Positions 1-13,151 are shown, numbered from the stretch's first letter. The stretch: 64,000 bases of DNA from Lomentospora prolificans (GCA_029532625.1 JARFXM010000006.1:806001-870000); one strand, 5' to 3'. Translations and numbers: made by a program. Notes: generated by a model not told the origin, from the sequence alone.

Positions 1-2705
1 CTCTGTCGTTTGTTCGCGATCTTGGTTTCGCCACAGAGACCCATGATTTCGGGATCCTTGACCATGGCAGAAATCATGTGCGTGAGGCTGTCAGGGAACA
101 CCTTGGTATCGGCATCCACCATAAGCACAACTTCATAGAAGTCCGGGGATATGCCCGTCACCTTCCAAAGACCATTAAACATTTCGTATTCCAATTCTGT
201 CATGCGTTCGTCGAACATGACCTTCTGGAGGAACGACATGAGAACAATTTGACTGTCACGCTTGCCACGGTTACCAGGCTTCGCCGTTCGCATCTCGTCA
301 GGGGTACCGCACTTCACCACAACCATCATGGGTACGCGCTGTTGCTTGTCGAGAGGAATAGACGAGGTGGCACCGTAGTCGTAGAAACCAGAGTAGATCT
401 TGGCCATGTTGTGTCGCTTGGAGCCGCTAGCAACGGCAACGTACGAGAAGGCCTGAACTTCCTCGGGGGGGGCCGAGTGGTCCTTCAACATGCTGAGGAC
501 GATTTCGGGAGTCGAGTACTTCTCGCCCTTACCCTTGATGATGCCGTCACAAATGACAAGAATGACCTTGTGGCTGTTGGGGTAATCCGTCATGGCGATG
601 GAGTCCAGAGTGGTGCGCAAACCCTGTTCACCTTCCGAGTAGGCAGTGACGAGGCAGATGGCGTGGGCAAGAGGGAAACCGAAGGGCATCCAGTCGCTCG
701 GGGGCTGGGGAACAACAGCCTCATGGATGAAACCGGCAGGTCCAGGTCCCTCAGTCGGGCTGGTGGTGCTCGCGTAGGGGTCAGAGCGGAGGAAACTGGT
801 TCTACTATCATTCCGCTGCTGGTACAAGGAACCGGGGTAGAGAGTGCTGCCCGCGCCCTGGCTAGCCATGGTGGTGGGGACACGCTTGTTGAGGCCGCGC
901 TCCGCGCCGTTCACCGAGGAGAATCGAGAGGTGGTGGGCAGGAATGAGCTGACACGCTTGCTTCCCCTGTCTGATCCGGTACCGGCAACGCTACTACCCA
1001 TGTCACCCGGTATACGTGGAGGAGCACTATAGATGTCCTCGCTCCAGTCCTCAATCTGTCGGTTCCTCTTCCTCACATCTGAGGTCTGGGATGTCTTAGC
1101 AGCAGCATAGTGGCGGCTGATAAACCACTGGAAGATGAGAGCAAGAATGAACCTGGCGCAGACGACAGCGAGAATGAGGACAAGGGTACAATATAACACG
1201 ACCTTGGCTGCAATACAACCAACGGTCTCGGTGTCAACAGTGCCGACCTTGATGATTTCCTCCAGACACTCCGCAATGTGCTTGTCGTCCGACGACTGGA
1301 AGGCGCGGGTGACGTCGCGGCCACGGATAGCCTGGTTGACGGCGGTGTTGGTGTCGCGAAGTTCCTTGAACCTGTCCGGAATAGTGACCTGGCTCTCGTC
1401 GAACCAGTTGAGTAAGTTAAGGTCAAGGACATTGCCGGAGTAAACGACGAGGTTGCGGGAGCTGTTGCGAATATCATTCCAGGTGAAGTAGACGTCGGCC
1501 GAGCCCTTGAGACTGAGGTAGAAAGCGTCGCGCGCGACGGTGGAGGTGTGGCAGGCATAACCGGGGTAGTAGGGCGATGTGCTGTTGGGGCGGCTAGAGC
1601 CATCCTGATTGAACGTCGAGCAGGGGAAATACCAGCCCAGGTCGCCGTTAGAATTGCTGGGGACATCAGAGTTGGCGGCCTTGCTGATGAGCCCCTTGCA
1701 ACGGCCGTTCACATTCTGGAAGAGGAAACTACCGTCCTTGCCGCTATTCTTCTCGGGCAGGTCGAACAGGATATTAGCAGCCTGTCCATTCTGGCGAAGA
1801 GGAATACCTTCCGCAACAGGGTGGCCCGAGTTCGAGAGATCGTAAGCCACACCATGGAAGATCATATAGCCGCCAGTCACCTCATTGACGCGAAGCCTGA
1901 GAGGCGGAGAGCCGCAGACGACCTGGTTGAAGCCGAAAGTCAAGAAACCCACAACACCCATGATAAAGAGAATGATGCTGATGAGACCCATCTTCTCCCT
2001 CCACGCGCGCTGCTGCGCTTTAGAGACCTTGCCGAAACACTTAAGAATAAAGTCGGGGCACCAGAAGGTGATGATAGCACAGTAGACATTCCACAAACTG
2101 GGCGGGCGGATCTGTTCCTTTTGCTTCGGGTGCTTCTTCCTACTGCCACCCTCCTTCCTGATCTTTGACGACTTCGTTCGCCTCGTTGACGTCCTTGTGC
2201 CCAACCCTTTTTCGGGGTCATCGTTGCCGCGAGGGCTTCGGGGGTCCCTAGGCGGGGACGCGTCCGAGTATGCATCGATTGTCCGTGAGGGAGATCGGTC
2301 GGAACCTTCCTCGATATCCTCCACCAAGGGGTTGTTGCCCGTTGTCGATGGCAAAGTGTTCATCTTGGCCGCATGCTTCCTGTAGTGATAGTTGGGGTGA
2401 TCCTTGCCAATCTTGTTCCTCTCCGGCCTGATGAGGCTTCGCTTTCGCCCCATGCTAGGGTGGCCAGAGTCGTGTGCGGGCTCTGTGGGCGAAAGGGGTG
2501 CGGTCTCTGTATTACCATTAGGACCCAGGATGGTATCGGGAAAGGATGTGGCAGATTGCCCACGTTGATGTGCTGGCATTGGGCCTAGGGGATAATAACC
2601 GCCGCCCTCTGCATCTGCAGGGCGGCTTCTTCGAGAAGGCGAGTGTCGATAGCCATTTCGTTGCTCGTACGAAGGGCTCGCACCCGGCCGCTCGGGGAGA
2701 GACAT
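1..2705 (-). CDS. Class IV chitin synthase (CHS3-type), 5' part, runs off left edge
   Basis: Processive membrane glycosyltransferase that makes chitin from UDP-GlcNAc at the plasma membrane. The start ATG is at 2705-2703 and the frame is open without introns to base 3, giving about 901 residues; the family is usually about 1200, so the C-terminal part is outside the window. The N-terminal 170 or so residues are polar and basic. A hydrophobic segment follows near residue 240, then a luminal-looking region, then a second hydrophobic block near residues 500-530. The catalytic region begins with an LVTAYSEGEQGLRTTLDS stretch and carries the metal/UDP-binding VDAD motif near residues 863-866, followed by TKVFPDSLTHM and GLCGETKIANK, which are diagnostic of CHS3-type enzymes. 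The downstream EDR and QRRRW motifs are not in view. Class assignment is strong; the catalytic end cannot be checked here. Confidence 0.95.
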   Translation of the reverse strand, partial: MSLPERPGASPSYEQRNGYRHSPSRRSRPADAEGGGYYPLGPMPAHQRGQSATSFPDTILGPNGNTETAPLSPTEPAHDSGHPSMGRKRSLIRPERNKIGKDHPNYHYRKHAAKMNTLPSTTGNNPLVEDIEEGSDRSPSRTIDAYSDASPPRDPRSPRGNDDPEKGLGTRTSTRRTKSSKIRKEGGSRKKHPKQKEQIRPPSLWNVYCAIITFWCPDFILKCFGKVSKAQQRAWREKMGLISIILFIMGVVGFLTFGFNQVVCGSPPLRLRVNEVTGGYMIFHGVAYDLSNSGHPVAEGIPLRQNGQAANILFDLPEKNSGKDGSFLFQNVNGRCKGLISKAANSDVPSNSNGDLGWYFPCSTFNQDGSSRPNSTSPYYPGYACHTSTVARDAFYLSLKGSADVYFTWNDIRNSSRNLVVYSGNVLDLNLLNWFDESQVTIPDRFKELRDTNTAVNQAIRGRDVTRAFQSSDDKHIAECLEEIIKVGTVDTETVGCIAAKVVLYCTLVLILAVVCARFILALIFQWFISRHYAAAKTSQTSDVRKRNRQIEDWSEDIYSAPPRIPGDMGSSVAGTGSDRGSKRVSSFLPTTSRFSSVNGAERGLNKRVPTTMASQGAGSTLYPGSLYQQRNDSRTSFLRSDPYASTTSPTEGPGPAGFIHEAVVPQPPSDWMPFGFPLAHAICLVTAYSEGEQGLRTTLDSIAMTDYPNSHKVILVICDGIIKGKGEKYSTPEIVLSMLKDHSAPPEEVQAFSYVAVASGSKRHNMAKIYSGFYDYGATSSIPLDKQQRVPMMVVVKCGTPDEMRTAKPGNRGKRDSQIVLMSFLQKVMFDERMTELEYEMFNGLWKVTGISPDFYEVVLMVDADTKVFPDSLTHMISAMVKDPEIMGLCGETKIANKRQ

Positions 2706-5700
2706 TGTCCTACAAGGAGAGCGCAGAGGCAAATGTTAGTGCTGCCTATCCACAATGATTGTCTGAAATGAAGAGTCGATCGAAAAAAGAATGAGGTAAG
2801 AGAGCGACTCTCGCACTGGCGGGGAGTAGTCCGAAATTCAAACGTCCAAAGGACAACGCTGTTGGTAACACACACCCTTCAGAGCAGCGGAAGTGCTTGG
2901 GATTCAACTCGAATGACTGTGGTGTATTCTGATCTGCAGGGCCACGATTTCTTCAAATTCGAAATATGGTGGAAAATTGGTCAAGTTGGAAGAGGACTTA
3001 GAATGGGCAAATGATGGGCATGAAACATGAAGCAAAGGGATAGTCCTGACGCAGGGAAGGGAAGAAAGAGAGGGTAAACCCACGATGTGTTGACTTGTTA
3101 TTATGCGTGGAACCGCCGACAAAGGTTGGTCAGAGAAATGGGGATATAGTAGGGGGGCGTTATAGTAGCCAGCGAGCGGGGACCGTTTCTTGGGAGACGG
3201 TTGGCTCAGGAATGTGTGTGTGCACCGTTTAGTGCCTTCTGTGCCTTCCTGACAGGTGCCAAAGCAACCAAAGCCAAGGACAAATCAGGGCAAAGCACGC
3301 TATTCCTCTTGGTGGCTCAGCGCGTCCAAGTCGATCCACCACTCCCGGAAATAGGATGAATTAAAACTTGGCAGCAGCGGACGCCGTTCGGGCCACGAAA
3401 CGCCAGTCTCAAGCAAGCCGAGATGCAGAAAGAGCCTGACACGGGGCCGATTGTGTCGTTGACCGTTTGAGCGATCCCGTTTCCCCCCCTTTGTGTCTTT
3501 CGCGGGCCGAGATTGTCGAGATATTTCGTTGACTGAGGACTAATATGAGTCGTGTTTCGTTGAGTGCGAGCAAAGGGCGACGGAGTGATTAATCTCTCGG
3601 GGAGCGCAGAGCGAAGCAAAGCCTCGTTTGGGAGGGTATATTAGAATAGCGAACGAAGAGAAAGAACCACGAAAAAAAGAAATTACAGAGCCAAAAACGA
3701 AAGGAAACTCGGAGCTGAGAATGAACGACTGTGTTGCAGGAGCGCGGCAGCAGAGGCCGAACAACACCAAGCGAAGGACGAGGAAAAGATGCCCGGGCCT
3801 TGATCAGGAAGACGAGCGTAGAAGATTGGAAGGAAAGGGAATTTTCTCTCTTGGGTAGAGATGTCGCCTTCTGGCTCCGTTCTCCTCTGGCTCTCTCTCC
3901 TCTCGTATGACCAGGCCAGCGTCTGCGCCTGCCTTTCCTTCTCCTTACTCGGGCAGTCCACTATGCAAGTAAAATATGATGCTACCTCGTACGGTGTCCG
4001 GGATGCATAATCACTTGGTTTGCACAGTCCGTCAGCTTTGCTTCTTGCCCCCTATTTCGCTGCTTTTGCTGCGAATCCAAATACGAGGTCTCAGTCTCGG
4101 CACTGTGATTTTCAAGTACACGATGGTCCGCCGTACAGTGTTATTTTTGTGAATGCGGCGGCGCCACGAGGGGATCTTTCCCCTATTGCGAAGACCGTGC
4201 ATATACTGTACTCGCACCCCGTGCTTATGCAGGGGTTCTGTGTCTGCCCTAGTCCGCAAGTACTACTTAAGTATCCACCCAACCTTGATGGGAGATCGGG
4301 GCAGGAAATGTGCGGTAGATTCGCAGGAACAAGCCAACAAATTCCAGGCACTGCTAATTGGCTCGTGGAGAAAATCCACATCGCGCGGTACTTGAGGCGT
4401 ACATGGACGGTTCGAACCGTTCTGTTGCTAGCAATGAGCGATGGCTAAATGGAGCGCGTTCCAACTCAAATTTGCCTCCCCCTTCCGGATAGCTCTGTGG
4501 GTTCTAGGAACTGGCTCCTTCTGGATGTTCTTTTCACGTGTGCGCTCGTATCAGCGATCGCCCTTCGTTCTGTCCCCACAGAGGCTAATCGTCCCTTCGA
4601 TTTCCTACGGAACGTCGATTCGCCGTGAAACCCGATCTAACTTTACGAGTAGAGTCAAATATCCGAACCACGAGAAGCCCGTCGCATTAGTCATGGTCCG
4701 GTATTCGAAAACCCGCAGCATGCAGCGAAAGGCTACCCGTTTGGTCCTGCCAGAGAAACTGCCCAACTGGCCAGTCCACTACAGCCTCAACGAACCTGAA
4801 ATCCGCTCCGTTTTATGCAGAGGCGGTGCCCACGAAGAAGATGATGCCATTTCGCTCAATACGGAAGCAAGCTATCATATTCTCGCTGAGATGGGTTGGT
4901 CATATATGAGGCTTTGAGTGATGCGGTAGTGCGGACGCCAGTTTAATATGATTTGAAGGAGCTTCATTTGCGCGACAGTGTTGTTTAGATTGGCTCCCGT
5001 CCCGCTATAATGCATGGAAGAAGTGATTCTTCGCCGTCCCGCAATATAAATGAAATGATTTACAGTAGGTCTATCCTCTTCAATTGTCAATTAGACGGAA
5101 ATGCCCGTATGGCGTTTTCTCGCCTGGGGTGGCTAGATCGGCGATATCGCAGGCCGCGAGCATCATGAGGAAACCGTATAGCCAGCGAGAAAACAGCAAT
5201 ACGCATCCACAACCGTGTGACAGAGCAAGCTTTTCCAAGACAGACACAGGCGACCTCTGAAGTTCCCTTCCACCTCCCAGATACGCCTTTCGCAAGGCAA
5301 AAGCGCAGCCATGCTGATGGGATAATAAGTGGCCAGCGTTGGCGCCGTTGAACGCCAGCCCTGCCGGCAAGGGTTGATAAAAAGGCCGTGCACCTACGCG
5401 TGCGTCTGGCGTCTTAAAATTTATTAACAGTCTCTCGGCTTCATGCATCGCAGCTCGGCCTCGATTGGAGACACTATTACCCCTTTCGGCTGTCATTAGA
5501 CAAGGCTACGATCAGGAATCGAAACCACGCTGGCACCCGGTGCCCGCTCATGTCCCATCCCGAGAAGGATAGATCCGTCGGCGCGGTATGACAGCACTCA
5601 CGGCGGTACTGCTGCCCTTGTCCGTACACGTGTGAGAAAAGAGCGGGCTTTAATTTACCTCTAGTGGAACAACATCCCGCTCGGTTCATGGTGATCCCTA

Positions 5701-8700
5701 GACTTGCGCCGGAACGAATGGTCGGTTTGGCGAGCGCCTATCAACGATGTCGTTCCCCGGCACACTCGTTTGGCCGGCACAGCGCTTGGATATTCGCCAG
5801 CATCGTCTCGCAGACGCCCGCCAGCATGGTTCTCGAATGATAGTCCGTCTTGCGAAAATAGGCGGTGGAGCGCTTCATCGGTGGACCGACAAAAAGCAGC
5901 GAGGGACCCGCCCGAACGACGTCGTCACTCGTGTCGCAAGTCCACGGGGTTAAAGGATTTGCCGCGTATTGTGCTTCTTCCAGACGGCGGCCGGGGAGCA
6001 CATCCGCTGGCACATCTAGATCTGAGGTGCATATGGGTTTTCGGACCTTGGGTGGGATCCTCTAGTCGATCAATCAATGCCTTGAGTTTATCCCGAGCGC
6101 TGTCACGGCATCGCCTTGGTTGGTTGCTGGCGGCGGCAATTAACCTCCGGCACGTAGCTCTCACGGCCCTTTTTGATCGACGTGTGCCTGTATCATTGCA
6201 TTCGAGGTGACTTGGGACGAACGCTGGCCGAACCTTTTTTGGGGCGGTGATGAGTGAGTGGTGTGTTCCCAGAACAAACCTTCAATGCTGTAGCACCATC
6301 GCCGGCTCCAAAGGTCGTTGAGAATACTTTCGCACCTGTATCAGAATATTCACAACAGTGTGCTTTCCCAGACCAGCCAGTGTCGAAACTTAGATTGAGT
6401 GCTGTCCCTAAAGTGTTCTAGGTGGCATCACGGAGCGATCGCAAAATAAAAATGCGACCGCCACAAAGAAACCGCAAGTAAATAAAAATCAAGAAAGGCA
6501 CGGTTTCAGATCGACACAGAACAGTCGAACCACACTCTGCGCTCGAGGCAAGACAAGTTGAGGTGACCGTTACGTCGCGGACAACATGGATCAATGTGTA
6601 TGCACCAGGATTGTCCACGAGACTTCAAATGTTCCGTCTTCCAAGGCAGAGGGCCGCTATCGCGTCTCTCGTAGCCGCCGATTGGCCGCGCAACAGATGC
6701 ACTAATATTGATCGCTATCGAGGTTATTGAGTGGGCATTGAGCCTTCGCCCCAACCCAGCACATTGGCCACCCACTTCAACTCCGATATTTGATACTCGT
6801 TGCCTGGGCCAACATTCCCTGGTTGGCAATCAAGTCAAGCTTCTTATTCTTTGCATCATTGCCCTTGCAGATCGATCTCGCCAGGCGGTCTCCTTGATTT
6901 CGGGAATTATGTCGCAGTACGTAACAGATTGGTTGCGCGAGACCAAGGGCACATCAATTGATGCAAAGGTGTCTTTGGTTGTTGACCGGATATTAGTTTT
7001 CACTCTCCCCACAATTGTCTCCTTTTTGGCATCCCTCTGAGGACCTCCCACTTCGCCCTGGCAGGGCTGGCAGCGTCAAATCTCCCACTTGGACCTGGTA
7101 CTGGTGACAGTGTGACAGAACACCTCTTACACGCAAGACATTAGCCAGCTCGGAGGTCTGAGAGCAGTCTGTCTGCGTCAGCTCATGGCAGCTGGAAGGT
7201 CCGTCCCATTGATCTCGTTGGCTTGGGCCCGGCCACTCGGCCGACCAACGCCGTCCGTTTCCAAATACGCGTGCGGGCTGCACTCCTGCAGTGGTGATTT
7301 CCTCCTTGAGGCCAGGTCGCCCAACTCATGCGTCACCGTACGGTGAGGAACGGAATTGATATGAATCGCCGGTGCCAATGTTACGACGGACTGACAAACG
7401 GTCCGGGGTTACTCTGTGCTGCACTCGACACACCAATTGCCGCCAATCCGCCCAGGTAGCGAAAACTCCGCTAGCGGGTAATCCGTAACACATTGATCAA
7501 TCTACGAGTAATACCTCATTATCTGCGCGTAGTTGGAGAAACTGGAGTAGGTGAAAAGGCAGGCGTTGTGGCTGAGGAAACAACGCATCCGATCCTGAAT
7601 CCTACAGACAAACCATAGCCCTCTCGCCTGGCCTTGGGCTTCGGATTTTGGACGATTACTGCCTTCTATCCCGCATTCCCGGCAGGCTGTGTGTGAAAGT
7701 GCACTCGGGGATCTCGTGCAGTCTCCTTTTGAACATTATGTGCTAAACTGCTTCGGGAGATTTGAAGAATGCGCCACCACAGATTTTTCAGCATCTCATC
7801 GTCGTCCCTCGCGATCTAGCCTGGCTGGGAGGCGCTTCTCTAAATCCATCTTTTTCTTTTCCTTCAGGAGGTTCGTCGTAAAGAGAGTCAAAATGCCCCA
7901 ATGCAGCCACACTATCGATTTTGAAAGTCGCCGGACCGGTAAAAAGCGCTAATTTCGTATGGTTCGTGTGAGACTTCATCACACCACAATGACCCTTTTC
8001 GTTCTTTTTTCACTTCTACTCATCTCTTTCTCGCCCTTGGTTATGACCGTTTCGTTTCCCTACTAATATTAGTACAGCCTTCTGCAAGTCAGTGAGGGCA
8101 CTTGGTTTAATTTCCTGTTTTTAGCAGGTTAGTCTAACCTGAGCTAGTCGACAAGCATTAGTGTGCTCATCGGATTGACGCCAAGCTGGATTCGCGCTGT
8201 TGGGAAATGTTACATTGGGCCAAGACCCTGCGAAGGAAGATCATTGATCACGGACCCTCCCCATCGCTGATTTGGATAGCATGGCGAGCCGATACTACTG
8301 GACGAGAAACGGAGTGAGGAAATCTGCAACCCCAAGACGCGCCTCCCAACCCAAGAGATATTTTACAAGTACTCTGTAGATGGCCAGCCGTGGCGAGCAG
8401 AGCCAGGCCAAGAGGCACCCCGACCGATGGATCAACCCTAAATTTCGTCAGAGGCGGTGAAAATCACCTTTGATTCCCTGCCTAATGTTCCTCCCGGCAG
8501 CCTGCCAGGATGGGAGGGTGACATAGCGAGGCAGCCAGCGAGCGTAAGGAAACAAATTCCGAGTCAAACAAGCCAACAACCTTGGGTCTCTCAAGGCCCT
8601 TGCTCTCGACTATACGGTGATATTAATAGCCAGCACCTTCCCAAGATGGCACAGGAGTCGAAAAAGAATGGGGAAAAGGTTCGGTATTAAACGGCCAAGA

Positions 8701-11700
8701 CATGGCCTCCTAGCCACCCCCCCTGTGCCTCGCGACCACACAATGAATCGCCGGGGCGGCTACTTGTAATAATGCTGGCTGACTGGGTCGCTTGCGTCCC
8801 TCCCTGGGTCATTGTTACGAGGTCGGCTGGCCAAGCTCGTGTGGAAAGCCCTGTGTCGAGTGGACTTTACCAACGGGCAAGATGTCCGTGGGTTCAAAGT
8901 CACAGCTGGCAAAAGGGGAAGACTGCAGCAAGCCCACCACAGTTGCACGCGCGACACCTCGTGAGATATTGGTCCGTCGATGCCGCACTCGTATTCCATA
9001 TCCGATGGCGGATGCACAGGTATTACCTTCCCACCCACATCGATCCCAACGACTGGTCTTTTGCTCCCAAGCAAGCATGTTGCATTGTCAGGCCGTTTCT
9101 GGCGATCCACGTCCAGGTCAAAAATTGGAAACCGCTGGCTAGCCAAGAGCGACAAATGGTGTGGAACAGGCTCCATTATACTCAGCAACAGCCACCGTAG
9201 TTGTGTGGGTAATGCGCCGAACACCCGAGATAGACATATTGAGGACAAGACCGTGTGGTTTCCAGGACCCTTTACGGTGTGGTCCCCTGCGGGGTGAAGG
9301 AAAGAGCAGGGTCTGGAGAGAGACGGATCCATTCCAGCGGGTCGACTCCGCTGGGCCAAATTAGAGTAATACTGTACCTTCATAGTGCGTGGGATGTGGG
9401 TAATGAGAGTTGTCAGCTCCGTCATAAATAAGAAGGAAGACGAAGGGAGGGTACGGGTATGGAGTTTCCCACTTGGACAGGAATCCAGTCGGACAAAGAG
9501 GTCGGACTTCCATTTGTCCACTTGCGGTACGAGTAAACAGAGTGCGTCGTACGCACGCGAATGGGACGGCCAGCTGCGCGTGCGGGTTGTCAGGGTCCGA
9601 TGCTTTGCTGGTGACACGGTAAGGCCAGACAGGCCCTACAAGTAAAAGAAGGCCGGACGACAAAAATAACGTGGTCGCCCTGGGGAAAGATCAGCTCCAG
9701 GACTGCGTGGCAGAAGCGCCCAGCACGATTCGTCAACATCAGCAGGCGTTGCGACGTGTAAACATGAAGAAAGACCAGAGCCACCATACTCCCCGGGGGG
9801 TCTCAGAGGACCTTATCTCAGCAATTTGCTAGATTTTGGCTATGATTACCTAAGTGGCTCACGGGTTCCAAATTCTAATCGAGAAGAGTCTGCTCTCAAG
9901 AGGCTAGTAGAAACTTGGCGCAGGGACGAGATTGCACAAAAAGCACGGGGCGCTTCGCTTTGCAAAAAGGCTCTCGCTTTGGTATGTGAGAAGGAGATCT
10001 CGTGAGGGAATCAATGGAAGCATCTTTCACAAATGCACAACTTGTCTCAGCATGTCGGCTAGCCCACCGAGGCTGCCGCGGGTGCTCCGTCATCTTCAGA
10101 GGCACCAACGCTACGCTGTGGCCCCGCAATGGGCAAAATCGAAGGTTGCGCGGGGCTGAGGAGCTGAAAGACGGGTTCGAAGGAGATGCAGCCGGAAGAG
10201 GAAGCAAAGCTTTTCTGGTCTGTAGATGCCTGACCTGACGAAGGTTGTTCTTACTCGTGGCATCGCCGACCACGCAAAGCTTACCTAGGTCGGCAACGCT
10301 TGATGGGCCACAGGCAGGCTTCACTTATTGATGCTTGGTAGTGGAGCCAGCATCCCTTCTCGTTCGCCTGTTGTTAGCTGCAAATACGGGATAGAGTCCG
10401 ACGAAGCAAATATGTCCAGCTTGAGTAGGAGCCGCGGCGTGGCTTCCCTCCAGTCATCTTTCGTCGTCATTGTTGATGAGACAGGCAGACTTATCTTCAT
10501 TACCCAAGAGCGAAATTTGAACCCACCACACCTAGCCAGTCGAGTTCAGCAATATTGCCCAGCGGCTTGACGAGGCCTGTGACAGTAGCCAAGGCAGGAG
10601 TGTTGGAGCAACGGGCAGCATTGCGTCAGCGCCAGCGTGTGTCCTCATCTATTCCGCGCCCCCTGTTATACTCGTACGGGGAATATATAGATATTTTCAT
10701 CGTCAATATGGAGTGCAGCGGCAGTCCGGTATTCGATAATATTACGCATGTGGGAAATGGGAATCCCGTGTGCATATAGCACCATACCGCTGCCTTCCAT
10801 GAGCTTCTAGTACACCGACGGCCAGCTGCCCAGACACGGAAAGACCACTGGCCAGCCAGAAGGTGAATGCTGTTCTGTTTGGGAAGGGGCAGTTTGAGAT
10901 GCTTGGAACCGAGCAATTACTTCGTAGTGACTGGTAATAGTACACTAAATCTTTGCAATCACTCCACTGGCGTCCTTCTCCGACGACTGTGAATCCTGTT
11001 TTTCTTCGGAGAACCCTTAGACGATCTCATTCACGCTCTCAATCTCCTTGGTCGGGCAACTCATGTTGGACATCTAGGCAAGATTCCCCCTCCCAAGAGA
11101 GGGGTTCATCAACTCTAGCCCTCATATATCCCGTACATTTCGAGATTATAAGGTACTCCGCAAGCCCCGAGAAGGTACGACTCGTAATGGCACCTGTATC
11201 CACTTTTACGGGGCGACATTTGGACAAGACCACTGATACCATACAACAAACGTCCAGGTCAGCCACACCGTGTACAGAGAACACAGGTATTCAGTACCTC
11301 TGTTTCAGCGTTCCTTGAACTCTGACCTCATCGACATCTGGACGAAGTGGAAGCTGGCGGCAGGTCCAGGGCCCTATGAGCTTGAGGGTTGCATCTCTGT
11401 GTGCATGTCATCATTGCTTTACGCTCCGCTCCCTCTCAAGCAGTGCATCTCAGCTGGGCCGCCACAGCGACGAAGGAATGTGTTGTACGCCAGAGCGGCT
11501 TTCCCGCACAGGTTGCCGTCCACAGCTGGCGTGTTAGTCCCATATTGATGCTTAGTATTTTTTTTTTTCTCTTTTTTAAACTCTCCCTGCTTCATGGTGC
11601 TTTGCCAGCTCACTCTCTGCTTGAGCGCCATTGCCTAACCATGTGCTAGGCGAATGGGGCTCGCCAAAGAAGGAAGCCAGGCCCAGCTGGCGGTGCCAAC

Positions 11701-13151
11701 TGCGTAGCTCGTGGCACTGATCATTTAGTTTTCGAGGCTTGGGGAAATCTAACAATACAAGACGAGGAATAGCGTGCAACGGAGACAGTCCAGCCACCAA
11801 GGCGACTCCCGGACACAAACTTTACCATCGATCATGGATCCCTGAAAAGACGTGGGTGTACCAGAAACCTTAGGTCTGTGTACTGACCTATTAGGACCGC
11901 TTGTCAGCCCACCCCCCGACAACCCCTAAATCCGGATTGCACAACAGCCCGATTTGGCGTTATTTCCACACCTGTACGAGACCCCCCGACGGCTGCTTCC
12001 TGCTGGGTAAGTACCTAGGCTTGCCTGGACAAGCCAGGACACTCGTCCCATGCGCTATTACATGCGCTCTTCGTACTCGCCTTTTTTCTTTTCTTCGCTG
12101 GCTGGCTATTACTGCTTGACCGTAACTTGGCGACACTGCCAGCGCTCCAGACGCTCGTTCTTAGGCGTGCTGATCCATTCTCCTTGTAGAGTGGACCCCG
12201 TTCTGGCGCATTACTGGGACAGGCAGAGTGACGGGCAGTCTAGGACAGGGCGGGTCTGGAAACGGTGACTAGAACCTGCCCTCGCTGGACCCTCGACCTT
12301 CCATTGCCCCATATTATCTCCTCTTCACTAGGCTTCTTCCACCTAAGAGGCGCTCGACTTCCCTTCCCTTTCATAATAATCTTTCGTGCACCTTGTACCA
12401 AAACCCTTCCTGCCGAAGAATCCTCCTCTGGACCTTCTCTCCCAAAAGGTAAAGTGATTCAAGCCCCAAAAGACTGTGTTGTCTGCGCATTCTCGACCCT
12501 CCCTCCTCCATCCAGCCTCCAAGCTGCTTTATAACTTTTCGATTCAATATCCCTCATCACAGCACGCACACTCCCCCAGTATATTTTCGCTTTCACTCTC
12601 GTTTTGACACCTTCATCTCGCGGAGAGGACGGCAAGGCGATTTTTCTTTTCTTTTCTTTTTTTTAATAAAAAAGAAAAATACTTACGCTCCACTCGCCGA
12701 GGAAAACAGGCCACCGCAGGGATCGTACATTCGCTCAACATCGCAGCGGTAGGACACAACTTGGAACCCGGCCCAGACCAATCCTGGTGTTACTCCGACC
12801 GCACGACGATCATCCCTCCAGTCTGCGTGAAACTGCCTGCAACGCTTTCTCAGCCAACCCACCCGTCGCAACCTTGTTCTCTCCCGTCTCAATGCTTTGA
12901 TGCACGACCGGTTTTCGCAATAACCACGTCTACGAGGGCTTTGTCCATCACTCGACGACCCAGATTCGATTCTCGTATTCTCGCCCTCGGTTCGTTGGCA
13001 GCTACTAAAGAACTGCGATTTTACATCCCGACAGTCACTCGTTTAGGTCCACGTTCTCCTATCTGGCAACGGGAGGTCCCGATACGCCCGCCAGATCTGA
13101 CTCCCATATAACCACATCTTCTCCCCCTCTCTCAACGCGCTGTTCGTAGCC
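2706..13151. other. Gene-poor interval of about 10.4 kb
   Basis: This interval lies between the divergent chitin synthase and SKT5-like genes. I find no recognisable protein domain, rRNA or convincing tRNA. The parts near 2706-3900 and 12300-13151 are the promoter and leader regions of the two flanking genes; 12541-13151 is pyrimidine-rich, with a TTTTC-type tract near 12640-12665. Several chance open frames occur on both strands. The longest is minus 8760-9617 (285 codons), listed separately. A 14-base perfect palindrome lies at 4407-4420. Base composition is mixed, without the extreme AT richness expected of a RIP-degraded repeat. Confidence 0.6.
8760..9617 (-). CDS. Unassigned long open frame, doubtful gene
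   Basis: This 285-codon open frame has no motif I recognise. It is rich in Ser, Pro, Leu and Arg, has no clear signal peptide, membrane segment or domain, and its codon third positions lack the strong G/C preference seen in the real genes of this window. Open frames also cover much of the same stretch on the opposite strand. I see no convincing intron signals or leader. It is the longest unexplained open frame in the 10 kb gene-poor interval, so it is recorded, but a chance frame or part of a non-coding transcript is at least as likely. Confidence 0.15.
   Translation of the reverse strand: MSPAKHRTLTTRTRSWPSHSRAYDALCLLVPQVDKWKSDLFVRLDSCPSGKLHTRTLPSSSFLFMTELTTLITHIPRTMKVQYYSNLAQRSRPAGMDPSLSRPCSFLHPAGDHTVKGPGNHTVLSSICLSRVFGALPTQLRWLLLSIMEPVPHHLSLLASQRFPIFDLDVDRQKRPDNATCLLGSKRPVVGIDVGGKVIPVHPPSDMEYECGIDGPISHEVSRVQLWWACCSLPLLPAVTLNPRTSCPLVKSTRHRAFHTSLASRPRNNDPGRDASDPVSQHYYK

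Noticed and set aside
78..947. 289-codon plus-strand open frame at the left edge
   Set aside because: Antisense to the class IV chitin synthase, whose motifs are unmistakable on the minus strand.
4407..4420. 14-base perfect palindrome ACGGTTCGAACCGT, at first taken for a tRNA B-box
   Set aside because: The ending does not match the B-box and no A-box precedes it; a palindrome of this length can occur by chance in 64 kb.
4441..4917. 158-codon plus-strand frame upstream of the chitin synthase
   Set aside because: No domain, weak codon bias, no clear splice or leader signals.
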